NCBI RefSeq assembly: GCF_900120195.1
Contig: NZ_LT635539.1
Location: 1,624,649-1,688,648 of the forward strand
Origin: Blautia sp. Marseille-P3087
GTDB lineage: Bacteria > Bacillota > Clostridia > Lachnospirales > Lachnospiraceae
DNA: 64,000 bases
Direction of reading: 5' to 3'
Position numbers and translations under genes: made by a program. Under the pieces are notes generated by a model. The model made no database searches and was not told the origin of the DNA. It saw nothing but the letters and a program-made list of their open reading frames with translations. Shown here one piece after another: positions 26,473 through 35,645 of this stretch. Within the stretch, counting starts at the first letter, position 1. Each line of letters starts with the position of its first letter.

Positions 26473-29400
26473 TTATTCAGTTTCTATATTTTTATGCAGT
26501 GCTGATAAAATCTTTTCTTCATTGATCGGCTTTGCAATATGTCCGTCCATTCCCGCATCCAGGCACTTGTGAATGCTGTCCTCTGATGTCTGGGCTGTCA
26601 TCGCCACGATCCGGACAGTCTGTGTATCCGGACGTTTCAATGCGCGTATCCGCTGTGTTGCCTCATGACCATCCATCTCCGGCATCATCACATCCATCAG
26701 AATGACATCATAGCTTTCTGGTTCTGACGCTTCAAATAATTCAAGCGCTTCTTTTCCGTTCCATGCTTTGCTGACAGTCGCACCGAGGTCTGTCAGATAA
26801 AACTCTGCAATCTCCATGTTGATCTCATTATCTTCTGCCAGAAGGAAATGCATACCTGCCAGCGGTTTTTCTGTGCTTTCAGCTCTTTCTTCTTTCTCAG
26901 GAAGCATATCATTTACTTTGAACGGGATACGGAACACAAAGGTGCTGCCCTCACCAAGTTCACTCTCTGCCTCAATGCTTCCACCCATTTTTTCCAGCAG
27001 TGCTTTCACGATCGACATACCAAGCCCGGTGCCTTTGTAAAGGGTTCGCGCATCATTTTTTTCCTGTGTAAATGGCTGGAAAAGATGATCTCTGACAAAC
27101 TCTTCACTCATTCCGATTCCGGTATCCACAAGCTTGAATTCATACCATACAGTCGTGCCATCACAGGAAAGCTCCTCGGCATACGTATCAATCCTTCCAT
27201 TTGGTTTGTTGTATTTGATCGCATTGCTCAGAAGATTCAGCATAATACGACGTAGCTGCAGGGAGCTTCCACACAGTGCGGTATGTTGAATGTTTTTTCT
27301 GTATTTGTGATGTGTGATTCCCGATTCAATCAGCTGTGCATCTACCAGTGCAGCAACCTCATCCATCAGTTCACTCATATCAAAAGTATCTTCTTCAATT
27401 TCAAACATACCGGCTTCCAGCTTGCTCATATCCAGTACATCGCTTACCAGTTCCAACAGATGTTTCGTCGAAAGCCGGATCTTTTCGAGGCTGTCATCAA
27501 CCTTTTCCCAGTCATTGCGGTTTTTGCGGATGATATCCACCATACCCATGATACCATTGATCGGAGTGCGGATATCATGACTCATACGGTTCATAAATTC
27601 CGTTTTTGCTTTGTTTTCAGCATCTGCTTCTTCAAACGCTATCTGCAGACGCTCTTTTTCCTGCTGCTCCTTCTCGTGGAAATCTGAAGTATTTTTGAAC
27701 AGGATGATTCCATGCACAACCTTACTTTCTTTATCTGTCTTCGCATCGTATACGGTATCTCTGGACATCAGGACAGTCTTTTGTAACCATATCGGATGAC
27801 CGTTTTTCCCTGTCTCACAGTATTCCACCGTAATCTGTCTCGATCCGGTCGCAAAACGCTTCAGGATTTTAAACGAAGAATCCACGATTCTGTAATTCTC
27901 CAGCGTATCTTCCGTAACGTACCGGCTTCGTCCGCTGCAGTAATCACTGTAAGAGCATGGAGTCTGCACATCATTGTCAAATTCTTTCGCCGATGTATTA
28001 TAATAAACACTTTCCAGACGGTCATTTGTCAGATCAACCGTATAAACCGCATTCGCCGTCTGCAAAAGTGCCTCCGCATAGTTACCGTTCTCAACAATAG
28101 ATTGCTTCAGCTGTTCATAATAACGGTTCAGGCGCATTTTCTCAACCGCAGAGTTCTCATTCTTTGTCTGAAATGGCTCAAATCCCAGAATAAAATGATG
28201 CAGTCTGCCGTCCTCAGTTCTGTTACCGGGTAGTACTGTCATTCTTCCCCGTCGAATATTTTTGTCTTTTTCATACTGATACAGCAGTTCAATTTTCTCG
28301 TCTTCCTTCAGATGTTCTGCCAGATATGCAGTCTGAAGTTCCATCCGCATTGTCTTACGGTTCTCATCTGTCCCCAGTTCCTGAATGATCTGCTCAACCG
28401 CACCTGAATAACTTCCATCCCCTGCAAGGAAAAAGTGCGAACTTGCTCTCAGCACATAATACTGATCCAAAAGCGCGTCACAGTAAATACAGTCAGAAAA
28501 CTGATATCCCTTCTCTGTGATTTCCTCAAGAATACGGATATTCATCTTTTGTTTCTCAGCCGCCTCTTCTATCTTGGCACGGTTCTTGTCGATGTACATA
28601 TTTTTGTCGGCAAAGCGAAACAGCTCCCGCATCGTGCTTCCCTCAAAATCACTGGAAAGCGCGTATCCCGCCGCATAGCTGATTGGCATCTCCGGATGCT
28701 GTCTGGAATACTCAGCCGACTGCTCGCGGATCTTCTTAAGACACTCACGCACTCCTGCATGATCCAGTCCCTTCAAGACAGCAATAAATTCATCACCGCC
28801 GTCACGTCCTGCAAAAAATTCATCCGGAACTGCCTTTCGGAGCTGTATCGCAAATGAACAGATGTACTCGTCTCCCTTATCATGACCAAGTGTATTGTTG
28901 ATCGTTCGGAGATTATTCATGTCAAATACACACATGGCAACCTGTTCTCCATCCGGAATCGGATTTGGATCGTTGAGGATCTCCTCACATTTGTTTTTGT
29001 TCGGAAGTCCGGTCGCCTCGTCGAAGTATACCTTTTTCTGTAAGACTTTATTCTGGGCAGCAAAACGGACCGCTTTGATAAGTTCTGCACCGATGATCAG
29101 CACCAGCCCGAGGATATCCACTATAACAACTTTTTCGAGGTAATCCAGCGCCGTTGCCTTACGCTGTGAATATTCCTCAGAAAGCCCGACTGCCTCATCA
29201 CAAATCTGAAAAAAACGCTCACTTTTTTCGATAATATCTGTATTTTCGTATCCCTTTTCACGGACAAGAAGTATCTCATCCCGAAGCTCTTCAAAATATC
29301 CTGCCAGTTCGTCCATTTTGCTCTGAAACTTCTGATCATCCAGACGGATAAAATTAAGCTCATCACTGCCATTTCGAAGTCCTTCTATATAAGAAGAAAT

Positions 29401-29619
29401 CTTCTGATACATTTTGTCCTGCGGTGTCCCTGAAATTTCAAATTTTACCATTTGCTGCGTGCCACCGCGCACCAGCCCCGCATAATTTACAACTCGCGCA
29501 GTTCCCTGAATCTTGCCTACCATGGACATAATCGCAAAAAACAATACGATCAAAATGGTCGTCAGTACCATCATTGCCGCACGCAAGAAGAAAGTCTGCT
29601 TTTTCCCTTTTTTCTTCAT
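26473..29619 (-). CDS. GGDEF-histidine kinase-receiver fusion protein
   Basis: About 1,048 residues. After span 1 (about 12-34) comes a helical extracellular domain with ARVVNYAGLVRGGTQQMVKF (PilJ/type IV pilus MCP-like), then span 2 (about 163-183). A GGDEF domain follows with the intact motif GRDGGDEF (Gly274-Phe278 region) and the substrate-side NTLGHDKGDEYI. A PAS-like linker leads to the His box [20 protein letters not shown], the ATPase motifs LLSNAIKYNKPNG, VDTGIGMS and GTGLGMSIV, and a receiver with AEDNEINMEIAE and YDVILMDVMMPEMDGHEATQ. The intact motif suggests diguanylate cyclase activity tied to phosphorelay. The ATG at 29619 is likely; one at 29688 also exists. Confidence 0.9.
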   Translation of the reverse strand: MKKKGKKQTFFLRAAMMVLTTILIVLFFAIMSMVGKIQGTARVVNYAGLVRGGTQQMVKFEISGTPQDKMYQKISSYIEGLRNGSDELNFIRLDDQKFQSKMDELAGYFEELRDEILLVREKGYENTDIIEKSERFFQICDEAVGLSEEYSQRKATALDYLEKVVIVDILGLVLIIGAELIKAVRFAAQNKVLQKKVYFDEATGLPNKNKCEEILNDPNPIPDGEQVAMCVFDMNNLRTINNTLGHDKGDEYICSFAIQLRKAVPDEFFAGRDGGDEFIAVLKGLDHAGVRECLKKIREQSAEYSRQHPEMPISYAAGYALSSDFEGSTMRELFRFADKNMYIDKNRAKIEEAAEKQKMNIRILEEITEKGYQFSDCIYCDALLDQYYVLRASSHFFLAGDGSYSGAVEQIIQELGTDENRKTMRMELQTAYLAEHLKEDEKIELLYQYEKDKNIRRGRMTVLPGNRTEDGRLHHFILGFEPFQTKNENSAVEKMRLNRYYEQLKQSIVENGNYAEALLQTANAVYTVDLTNDRLESVYYNTSAKEFDNDVQTPCSYSDYCSGRSRYVTEDTLENYRIVDSSFKILKRFATGSRQITVEYCETGKNGHPIWLQKTVLMSRDTVYDAKTDKESKVVHGIILFKNTSDFHEKEQQEKERLQIAFEEADAENKAKTEFMNRMSHDIRTPINGIMGMVDIIRKNRNDWEKVDDSLEKIRLSTKHLLELVSDVLDMSKLEAGMFEIEEDTFDMSELMDEVAALVDAQLIESGITHHKYRKNIQHTALCGSSLQLRRIMLNLLSNAIKYNKPNGRIDTYAEELSCDGTTVWYEFKLVDTGIGMSEEFVRDHLFQPFTQEKNDARTLYKGTGLGMSIVKALLEKMGGSIEAESELGEGSTFVFRIPFKVNDMLPEKEERAESTEKPLAGMHFLLAEDNEINMEIAEFYLTDLGATVSKAWNGKEALELFEASEPESYDVILMDVMMPEMDGHEATQRIRALKRPDTQTVRIVAMTAQTSEDSIHKCLDAGMDGHIAKPINEEKILSALHKNIETE

Positions 29620-29864
29620 TCTGTACCCATCCTGCCAGTATACAATTATTGCTTCCTGCAACTGATCCACAATTAATTTGCAGTTCATTTCTCATTTTCA
29701 CACTTATGTTCATTATAGCCGATTTATCTTCTTTTCTCAACCTCGTCCTGCCTGTCGCTGCATACTCTATTTGACTACAAAAATCCACAGCTTTTCAGTA
29801 TCTGCAGCTTCAAAATCTGCATATATATTTTATATAATTTTCATCCTCTTTTACGGCTTTTTCA

Positions 29865-29893
29865 TTGCTTTTTGCACAACGACCTTTTATAAT
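29865..29893 (+). promoter_or_regulatory. Promoter of the orphan gene at 29937
   Basis: TTGCTT (29865-29870) and TATAAT (29888-29893) with a 17-base spacer; the ATG follows 43 bases downstream. Confidence 0.6.
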
Positions 29894-29936
29894 AAAAATT
29901 ATCAATTACCACATAAATTTTTATGGAGGGAACATT

Positions 29937-30458
29937 ATGAACGAAGAACTTTTTAACGAAGCAGCGAAATCAAACGTCCTGACAAAGAAGCTGATTGATC
30001 AACTTCAGGAAAGCATGACCTACAGCAGTATCTCCTTTATCAACTGGACTATTGAGGTTCTGACACTGATCAAAAATCGCCTGGAGCGCGGTGACCGGAT
30101 CACAGATGAAGTATCCGGAAAAGTTTATACCGCAAAAACCTTCCAGAAATTTGTAAAAGAGAATTTCTCTTCCTACATCACCAGCCAGGTTTTTAAAGAA
30201 GTGGTAAAACCGGAGAAAATCTACTTCTCACTGAAGGCGTGCGACGGCGGCTACAGCCTGATTGCCGCTGATTCCGACAGTGAAAAAACTTATGCCTGGA
30301 TCTCCAGCCTGAGCAAACGTTTCTCTCTTGTTGAGATGATCGCAACCGGTATCGTTTATGTCAAAGATATACGTACCGATACATATCAGCCGTTTATTTC
30401 CGGCAATGGCAAATACTGCCGCTATGACAAAGAAAAAGGAATTCTTGTAGAGATCTGA
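29937..30458 (+). CDS. Conserved-looking protein of unknown function
   Basis: A 173-residue soluble protein starting MNEELFNEAAKSNVLTKKLI behind ATGGAGGGAACATT. The first 70 residues are helical and the remainder is mixed, with YFSLKACDGGYSLIAADSDS and, near the end, FISGNGKYCRYDKEKGILVE. No signal peptide, membrane span or known catalytic motif is visible, and I do not recognise the family. It is a single gene with its own promoter and terminator, oriented opposite to the kinase cluster on its left and convergent with the zinc transporter genes on its right. Its self-contained unit and good ribosome site argue that it is real. Confidence 0.8.
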   Translation: MNEELFNEAAKSNVLTKKLIDQLQESMTYSSISFINWTIEVLTLIKNRLERGDRITDEVSGKVYTAKTFQKFVKENFSSYITSQVFKEVVKPEKIYFSLKACDGGYSLIAADSDSEKTYAWISSLSKRFSLVEMIATGIVYVKDIRTDTYQPFISGNGKYCRYDKEKGILVEI

Positions 30459-30494
30459 TCTCCACAGGAATTCCTGCTGTAAATCAATATTTAC

Positions 30495-30545
30495 AAAATA
30501 TAATCTCAGTCGGAGTCTGAACCCTGGCTGAGATATTTTAATTTC
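30495..30545 (+). terminator. Terminator after the orphan gene
   Basis: AAAATATAATCTCAG (30495-30509) pairs with CTGAGATATTTT (30528-30539, two-base bulge) and is followed by AATTT. The A-rich 5' arm could make it work for the converging zinc operon too. Confidence 0.7.
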
Positions 30546-30589
30546 AGATTTTTCATATCCCCGATAAAATTCTCGGATTATCCTTTCTT

Positions 30590-31435
30590 CTACCTGCCCG
30601 TAATTCTCCCAATCCCGTAGGAAACAAGAAATACTGCAATGTCCACTGCTACGATCGTAGAGCCAACCGGTGTTCCGGCAAGAATGGAAATCAGAATTCC
30701 CGCTGTTGCGCTAAGTACGGACATCACTGCCGCACTGACCGTAACGGAGCGGAAGGATTTAAAAAGTCTCATTGCGGACAGCGCCGGAAAGATCACAAGC
30801 GCTGAAATCAGAAGCGAACCGACCAGATTCATCGCAAGTACAATGATCACTGCGATCACAACCGCGATCAGCAGATTGTATGCATTGGCTCTCGTCCCCG
30901 CTGCTCTCGCAAAATTCTCATCAAATGTCACTGCGAAAATCTTATTGTAAAACAGAATAAAAATCGCAACAACCACAACGGAAAGAATCGCACACAGCCA
31001 TACTTCGCCTTTTGTCAGGGTCAGAATAGAAGTCGAACCAAACAGCGTACTGCAAACATCCCCTGAGATATTCGGGCTTGTCGAAAAAAGGTTCATCAGA
31101 AGATAACCGATTGCAAGCGCTCCGACGGAAATCATCGCGATTGCCGCATCGCCTTTGATCCTGGTATTCTGTCCAGCACGAAGAAGAAAAATCGCACATA
31201 CTACCGTCACCGGAAGAATAAACAGCATATTGTTTGTAATATTTAAGACAGATGCAATCGCCATCGCACCAAATGCCACATGAGAAAGTCCGTCACCGAT
31301 AAAGGAAAATCGTTTCAGTACCAGCGTCACACCAAGAAGCGAGGAACAAAGCGCGATCAGAACACCGACGATCAGTGCATACCGAACGAACGGATACTGA
31401 AAATACATATGCAGTGTTTCAAACATCTTACTCAT
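30590..31435 (-). CDS. znuB: Zinc ABC transporter permease (ZnuB-like)
   Basis: A 281-residue ABC-3 family permease with about eight spans, the membrane channel of the zinc uptake system. It opens with MYFQYPFVRYALIVGVLIAL and contains LVLKRFSFIGDGLSHVAFGA, the conserved loop that contacts the ATPase in this family, and AGTRANAYNLLIAVVIAVII in the second half. The ATG at 31435 overlaps the stop codon of the ATPase gene (ATGAGTAA), which gives coupled translation; a second ATG three codons later is also possible. It is the last gene of the operon znuA-znuC-znuB, and a manganese substrate cannot be formally excluded. Confidence 0.9.
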   Translation of the reverse strand: MSKMFETLHMYFQYPFVRYALIVGVLIALCSSLLGVTLVLKRFSFIGDGLSHVAFGAMAIASVLNITNNMLFILPVTVVCAIFLLRAGQNTRIKGDAAIAMISVGALAIGYLLMNLFSTSPNISGDVCSTLFGSTSILTLTKGEVWLCAILSVVVVAIFILFYNKIFAVTFDENFARAAGTRANAYNLLIAVVIAVIIVLAMNLVGSLLISALVIFPALSAMRLFKSFRSVTVSAAVMSVLSATAGILISILAGTPVGSTIVAVDIAVFLVSYGIGRITGR

Positions 31436-32138
31436 CCTCTCCTTCCTGTCCTGTGAATGCTTTGCCCAGACTGCTCTGCAGATACTGTTTCTTCGTTCCG
31501 AAGAAGCAGTGTTCCCCGATATGAAGAATATGTGTCGCATATTTAACTGCTGCTGCAACATCATGCGAGATCATGATGATCGTAATTCCGTCTTTTTTAT
31601 TCAGGTCTTTGATCAACTGATACATTTCTGCGGTCACACGTGGATCAAGACCGGACACCGGCTCATCGAGAAGTAGGATCTTCTGTGCAGCGCAAAGTGC
31701 TCTTGCAAGAAGTACCCTCTGCTGCTGCCCGCCGGAAAGTTCACGATAACACTGATCTGCAAGATCCTGAATCATCATTTTTTCCATTGCTTTCTGTGCG
31801 ACCATTTTTTCTTCTTTGTTATAGAAAGGACGCAATCCGCACCGACTCTGACACCCGGAAAGCACGATCTCACGTACCGATGCTGGAAAATCTCTCTGTA
31901 CCAGTGTCTGCTGCGGCAGATAACCGATCTCGTTTTTCTTTAATCCATCACCAAGTTCAATACTTCCGCTGATTGGCGGCTGCAAATGAAGTAATGTTTT
32001 CATCAAAGTAGACTTACCGGAACCGTTTTCACCGACGATACAGAGGTAATCACCTGCATCAATGGAGAAATTCAAATCTTCCTGAATCGCCCGGTTGTCA
32101 TATCCCAGTGTAAGGTTTTTGCATGTAAGCTGTGCCAT
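31428..32138 (-). CDS. znuC: Zinc ABC transporter ATP-binding protein (ZnuC-like)
   Basis: A 236-residue ABC ATPase that would power zinc import. Walker A is GENGSGKST (about residues 36-44), the Q-loop lies in IGYLPQQTLVQ, the signature is LSGGQQQR, Walker B is KILLLDEPVSGLD, and the switch His is in TIIMISHDVAAAV. It starts 15 bases after the stop of the binding-protein gene and overlaps the permease gene by 8 bases. All motifs are intact and the length is normal for metal-type ABC ATPases. Confidence 0.92.
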   Translation of the reverse strand: MAQLTCKNLTLGYDNRAIQEDLNFSIDAGDYLCIVGENGSGKSTLMKTLLHLQPPISGSIELGDGLKKNEIGYLPQQTLVQRDFPASVREIVLSGCQSRCGLRPFYNKEEKMVAQKAMEKMMIQDLADQCYRELSGGQQQRVLLARALCAAQKILLLDEPVSGLDPRVTAEMYQLIKDLNKKDGITIIMISHDVAAAVKYATHILHIGEHCFFGTKKQYLQSSLGKAFTGQEGEDE

Positions 32139-32153
32139 TCTTGTCCCTCTTTC

Positions 32154-33161
32154 TTAGTTCAGTGCTTCCTTTAGAACCCCCAGATTATCTTCCATCACAG
32201 AAAGATACGTTGCTCCATCTGCAATTTCTTCTGATGTGATCGACTGCATGGAATTAAGCTGTAAAATCTTCTGATCTTTGGCTTTGGTATTCTCAATAAC
32301 AGTCTGTGCAATCCGGTCATCCGATTTTTCCATCGTCAACACACTCTTAACTCCGAGTTCATCCACCTTTCCCGCAAGAAAAGTAACTGTCTTAAAACTT
32401 GCCTCGGATTCTGCGGAACATCCGGAAAATGCCGCATAATAACTGAGGTCATAATCGTCTACCAGATAACGGAATGGAAAGCGATCCGCAAACACCAGTG
32501 TTTTCTGATTTGCATTGTTAACAGTTTCCTTATATTCTTCGTCCAGCGCAGAAAGTTTTTCTTTGTAAACTTCAGCATTGGACTGATAGATTTCTTTATT
32601 CTCCGGATCCATTTCTTCAAGAGTTTCCGCAATCGCATCGCAAATCACTTCGGCATTTCTCATAGACGTCCAGACATGCTCGTCATATTCCTTTTCTTCT
32701 TCATCTTCATGATCATGGTCGTGGTCGTGATCGCTTTCCTGCATACCCTCAACTGTTTCCTCTTCTTTGATCGAATCACCAAGGACTTCCATCAGATTGA
32801 TGGTCTTCATATCTTTGTTCTGCGCGGATTCCAGAGCATCCTCGATCCACTGGTCAGATTCACCGCCTACATAGATCAGAAGGTCACAGCTTGAAACCTT
32901 CATAATATCCTTGACTGCCGGCTGAAAGCTGTGGAGATCCGTACCGTTATCAAGGAGCATAGTCAGGTTCACATCATCTGCCCGGTCACCCAAAATGACT
33001 CTTGTCCAGTCATACTCCGGAAAAATGGTTGTTACAATGTTCAGTTTTTTGTCTGTTTCTTCTGTCGTCTTTGCTTCCGCTGTGTGTATTCCCGCAAAAG
33101 GAATACTGATGCTCATCACGCCCAGCAGAATTGCCAGCGAACCCATGATCCATTTTTTCAT
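32154..33161 (-). CDS. znuA: Zinc-binding protein of the ABC transporter (ZnuA/AdcA-like)
   Basis: A 335-residue secreted solute-binding protein of the cluster 9 metal family. A signal peptide covers about residues 1-30 (MKKWIMGSLAILLGVMSISI, cleavage after TAEA); no lipobox Cys is evident. A His/Asp-rich loop, SDHDHDHDHEDEEEKEYDEH, marks a zinc rather than manganese system. Expected metal ligands appear in GTDLHSFQPAVKD, EHVWTS and the C-terminal half. It is the first gene of znuA-znuC-znuB. About 130 bases separate it from the upstream Zur-like regulator gene, with a CTGCTGA/TCAGCAG hairpin (near 33235-33254) and an imperfect palindrome GGAACATTACGGAGTAATTTCC region near 33197-33218 that may be an operator. 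Confidence 0.92.
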   Translation of the reverse strand: MKKWIMGSLAILLGVMSISIPFAGIHTAEAKTTEETDKKLNIVTTIFPEYDWTRVILGDRADDVNLTMLLDNGTDLHSFQPAVKDIMKVSSCDLLIYVGGESDQWIEDALESAQNKDMKTINLMEVLGDSIKEEETVEGMQESDHDHDHDHEDEEEKEYDEHVWTSMRNAEVICDAIAETLEEMDPENKEIYQSNAEVYKEKLSALDEEYKETVNNANQKTLVFADRFPFRYLVDDYDLSYYAAFSGCSAESEASFKTVTFLAGKVDELGVKSVLTMEKSDDRIAQTVIENTKAKDQKILQLNSMQSITSEEIADGATYLSVMEDNLGVLKEALN

Positions 33162-33287
33162 TTTCTGCTCTCTTTCTTCTATTTTTTACTTTATTGGAAC
33201 ATTACGGAGTAATTTCCTATAAAGTAAAGACACTTCTGCTGAATCGAATCAGCAGGTACAAATCTATCTACATACCATTCTGTCACA

Positions 33288-33746
33288 TTATCGTGCTTTC
33301 ATATGTACAGTCTCTGATGCTTCATCTTCCACACTTCTGCACTCTTCACAGATACCGTAAAAAACAGTCCTGCACGGATCCATCCGAAATCCGTGTCTGT
33401 CCATCAGATGCTGCTCCAGTTTAACCACATCCTCACAGTGAAGATGGATCAGTTTTCCACATTTTTCACATTTGCAGTGAAAACAGGAGGTCTTGTGGCA
33501 ATGTTCCTCTGCCCCGAGATATTCAAAACAGGCACTGCTCGTTCCATCTACGTTGTACTTCGCAACCATCCCCTGCTCTACCATCTTTTCAAGGTTGCGG
33601 TAGACAGTCGTTGTCCCAATCGTAATCCCCTGCCCTTTAAAAAAGCAACAGACATCTGCAACCGTTACATGTGTCCCTTCTACGGTCTGCAGATAGGACA
33701 GGATCTGTTTCATCTGCTTTGTCTGATACGGCGCTTTCGTTCCCAT
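33288..33746 (-). CDS. zur: Fur-family zinc regulator (Zur-like)
   Basis: A 152-residue Fur-family repressor. The winged helix occupies about residues 1-80 (VTVADVCCFFKGQGITIGTT, then TVYRNLEKMVEQGMV). The dimerisation domain contains the structural zinc cysteines in FHCKCEKCGKLIHLHCEDV and YGICEECRSVED, and the sensory-site histidines EEHCHKTSCFHC. Its position directly upstream of znuACB and the presence of two matched operators around its own promoter point to zinc-dependent autoregulation. I call it Zur rather than Fur or PerR from this context. The length is normal. Confidence 0.88.
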   Translation of the reverse strand: MGTKAPYQTKQMKQILSYLQTVEGTHVTVADVCCFFKGQGITIGTTTVYRNLEKMVEQGMVAKYNVDGTSSACFEYLGAEEHCHKTSCFHCKCEKCGKLIHLHCEDVVKLEQHLMDRHGFRMDPCRTVFYGICEECRSVEDEASETVHMKAR

Positions 33747-33807
33747 AATATCTTCCTTCCACCGGAGTTTCCGGCAAATAAATCTATATTTTATACTTTA
33801 TACAAAT

Positions 33808-33869
33808 TGAAAACCGTTTTCATATTATAGCACATTCTGATTTTGTGTCAATATGAAAACGGTTTTCAT
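33808..33869 (-). promoter_or_regulatory. zur promoter bracketed by two Fur/Zur-type operators
   Basis: Two perfect 7-1-7 palindromes of the form TGAAAAC-N-GTTTTCA lie at 33808-33822 and 33854-33868. Between them on the minus strand are TTGACA (33851-33846) and TATAAT (33829-33824) with a 16-base spacer. One operator abuts the -35 box and the other covers the transcript start. The centres are 46 bp apart. Confidence 0.85.
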
Positions 33870-33956
33870 TTTACTGTTTTTCAAAAAAATCTGCCCGACA
33901 CAAAAATGCTTATACACACTTTCATATCGGACAGATATTATTTATCCACTATATTC

Positions 33957-35585
33957 TTATTCTTCCACATTCATCTCTCTTACAATCTTACGAAGCTTCA
34001 GAACCATGGACGGCGCTACGGAAAGCTCATCCAGTCCCATGCGTACAAACTGCTCTGTCAGAGTCGGATCTGCACCGAGTTCTCCACAGATACCTGCCCA
34101 TTTGCCACACTTATGCGCATTGTCCACAACCATCTGGATCATGCGGAGAAGTGCCTCATGATGCGGGTTATAAAACTCGTCGAGTTTTTCATTCTGACGG
34201 TCGATCGCCAGAGTATACTGTGTCAGATCGTTGGTTCCGATACTGAAGAAATCAACCATCTCTGCAAGTCTGTCACTGATGATCGCTGCTGCCGGAGTTT
34301 CGATCATGATTCCCTGTTCCGGAATCTTATACTGAATTTCCTGTGCTTTCAGTTCTTCTTCCACTTCTGCAACGATCTCGTAGATACGTTTTACTTCTTC
34401 TGTAGAAGTGATCATCGGATACATGATAGAAAGATTTCCATATACAGCGGCACGGAGAAGTGCACGAAGCTGTGTCTTAAAAATCTCAGGCTGTTTCAGA
34501 CAGATACGGATCGCACGGTAACCCATTGCAGGGTTGTCTTCATTTCCGAGGTTAAAATAATCTACCTGCTTGTCAGCTCCAATATCCAGTGTACGGATGA
34601 TAACTTTCTTTCCTGCCATCATCTGCACTGCCTGCTTGTATGCCTGGAACTGTTCTTCCTCTGTCGGGAAATCATTTCTTCCGAGATACAGGAATTCACT
34701 TCGGAACAGTCCGATTCCGCCGGCATCGTTTTCCATTACATAACCGATATCGCCAACACTTCCGATATTTGCATAGATATTAATCTTACGGCCATCCGGA
34801 GTAATGTTTTCTTTGCCTTTGAGTTCCTGAAGAAGTTTCAGTTTTTCTTCTTCTTCCTGCATTCTGGCTTCAGTCTGTGCTTTGAGTTCTTCATCCGGCT
34901 CAAAAGTCACTTTTCCCCCAAAACCATCTACAACAGCAGTCATTCCGGTCTGAAGTTCTTCGAGATCCATCTTCACACCAATCAGTGCCGGAATGTTCAT
35001 CATACGTGCAAGGATTGCGGTATGAGAGTTTGTAGAACCATGAACTGTTACAAATGCAAGGATCTTGTCCTTATCCATCTGTACAGTCTCACTCGGGCTT
35101 AAATCATCTGCAACGATCACAGACGGTTCGATCGAGCTTAAGTCCACATCTCCCTGACCACTTAAGTTGCGGACAAGACGCTCGGAAATGTCCTTAATGT
35201 CCGCGGAACGTGCTTTCATGTAATCATCATCCATGGAAGCAAACATTTCTGCAAAGTTATCGCCGGTAACTGCAACCGCATACTCGGCATTGACCTGTTC
35301 GGTGCGGATCATGTTCTGGATTGCTTCCAGATAATCCTCATCCTCCAGCATCATCTGATGTACTTCGAAGATTGCCGCGCTGGCTTCTCCGACTTCTTTG
35401 ACTGCTTTGTCGTAGAGTTTCTGAAGCTGCTCCTGAGAAGCTTTCAGTGCCACGTCCACACGTGCAGCTTCTGCCTCTGCATCTTCGATTCTGGTACGTT
35501 TTACCTGATAATCATTTTTCTTAAGAACCACAACCGGTCCCATTGCGATTCCCTTATATACAGATTTTCCCTGAAAACACTGCAT
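33957..35585 (-). CDS. ptsI: PTS enzyme I (phosphoenolpyruvate-protein phosphotransferase)
   Basis: A 542-residue enzyme I that takes the phosphoryl group from phosphoenolpyruvate and passes it to HPr, the first step of PTS sugar uptake. The phospho-His lies in VHGSTNSHTAILARMMNIPA (His about residue 188). The PEP-binding half shows GIGLFRSEFLYLGRNDFPTE, MYPMITSTEEVKRI and FFSIGTNDLTQYTLAIDRQN, and the catalytic Cys is in KWAGICGELGADP. It is the last gene of ptsG-antiterminator-ptsH-ptsI; the gap to ptsH is 60 bases. Length and motifs are normal. Confidence 0.96.
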   Translation of the reverse strand: MQCFQGKSVYKGIAMGPVVVLKKNDYQVKRTRIEDAEAEAARVDVALKASQEQLQKLYDKAVKEVGEASAAIFEVHQMMLEDEDYLEAIQNMIRTEQVNAEYAVAVTGDNFAEMFASMDDDYMKARSADIKDISERLVRNLSGQGDVDLSSIEPSVIVADDLSPSETVQMDKDKILAFVTVHGSTNSHTAILARMMNIPALIGVKMDLEELQTGMTAVVDGFGGKVTFEPDEELKAQTEARMQEEEEKLKLLQELKGKENITPDGRKINIYANIGSVGDIGYVMENDAGGIGLFRSEFLYLGRNDFPTEEEQFQAYKQAVQMMAGKKVIIRTLDIGADKQVDYFNLGNEDNPAMGYRAIRICLKQPEIFKTQLRALLRAAVYGNLSIMYPMITSTEEVKRIYEIVAEVEEELKAQEIQYKIPEQGIMIETPAAAIISDRLAEMVDFFSIGTNDLTQYTLAIDRQNEKLDEFYNPHHEALLRMIQMVVDNAHKCGKWAGICGELGADPTLTEQFVRMGLDELSVAPSMVLKLRKIVREMNVEE

Positions 35586-35645
35586 TTCTTACTTCCTCCC
35601 TGAATTCACATCTGCAAATAAAGTAAATATGAGTATTCCGGTGAA

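Noticed and set aside
33195..33220. Second Zur operator before znuA
   Set aside because: The imperfect GGAACATTAC/GTAATTTCC symmetry does not match the two clear operators at zur and contains an insertion, so I mention it only as a possibility in the znuA entry.
33843..35102. 419-codon plus-strand frame opposite ptsI
   Set aside because: It is the antisense shadow of ptsI; the encoded sequence is Cys/His/Ser-rich and not protein-like.
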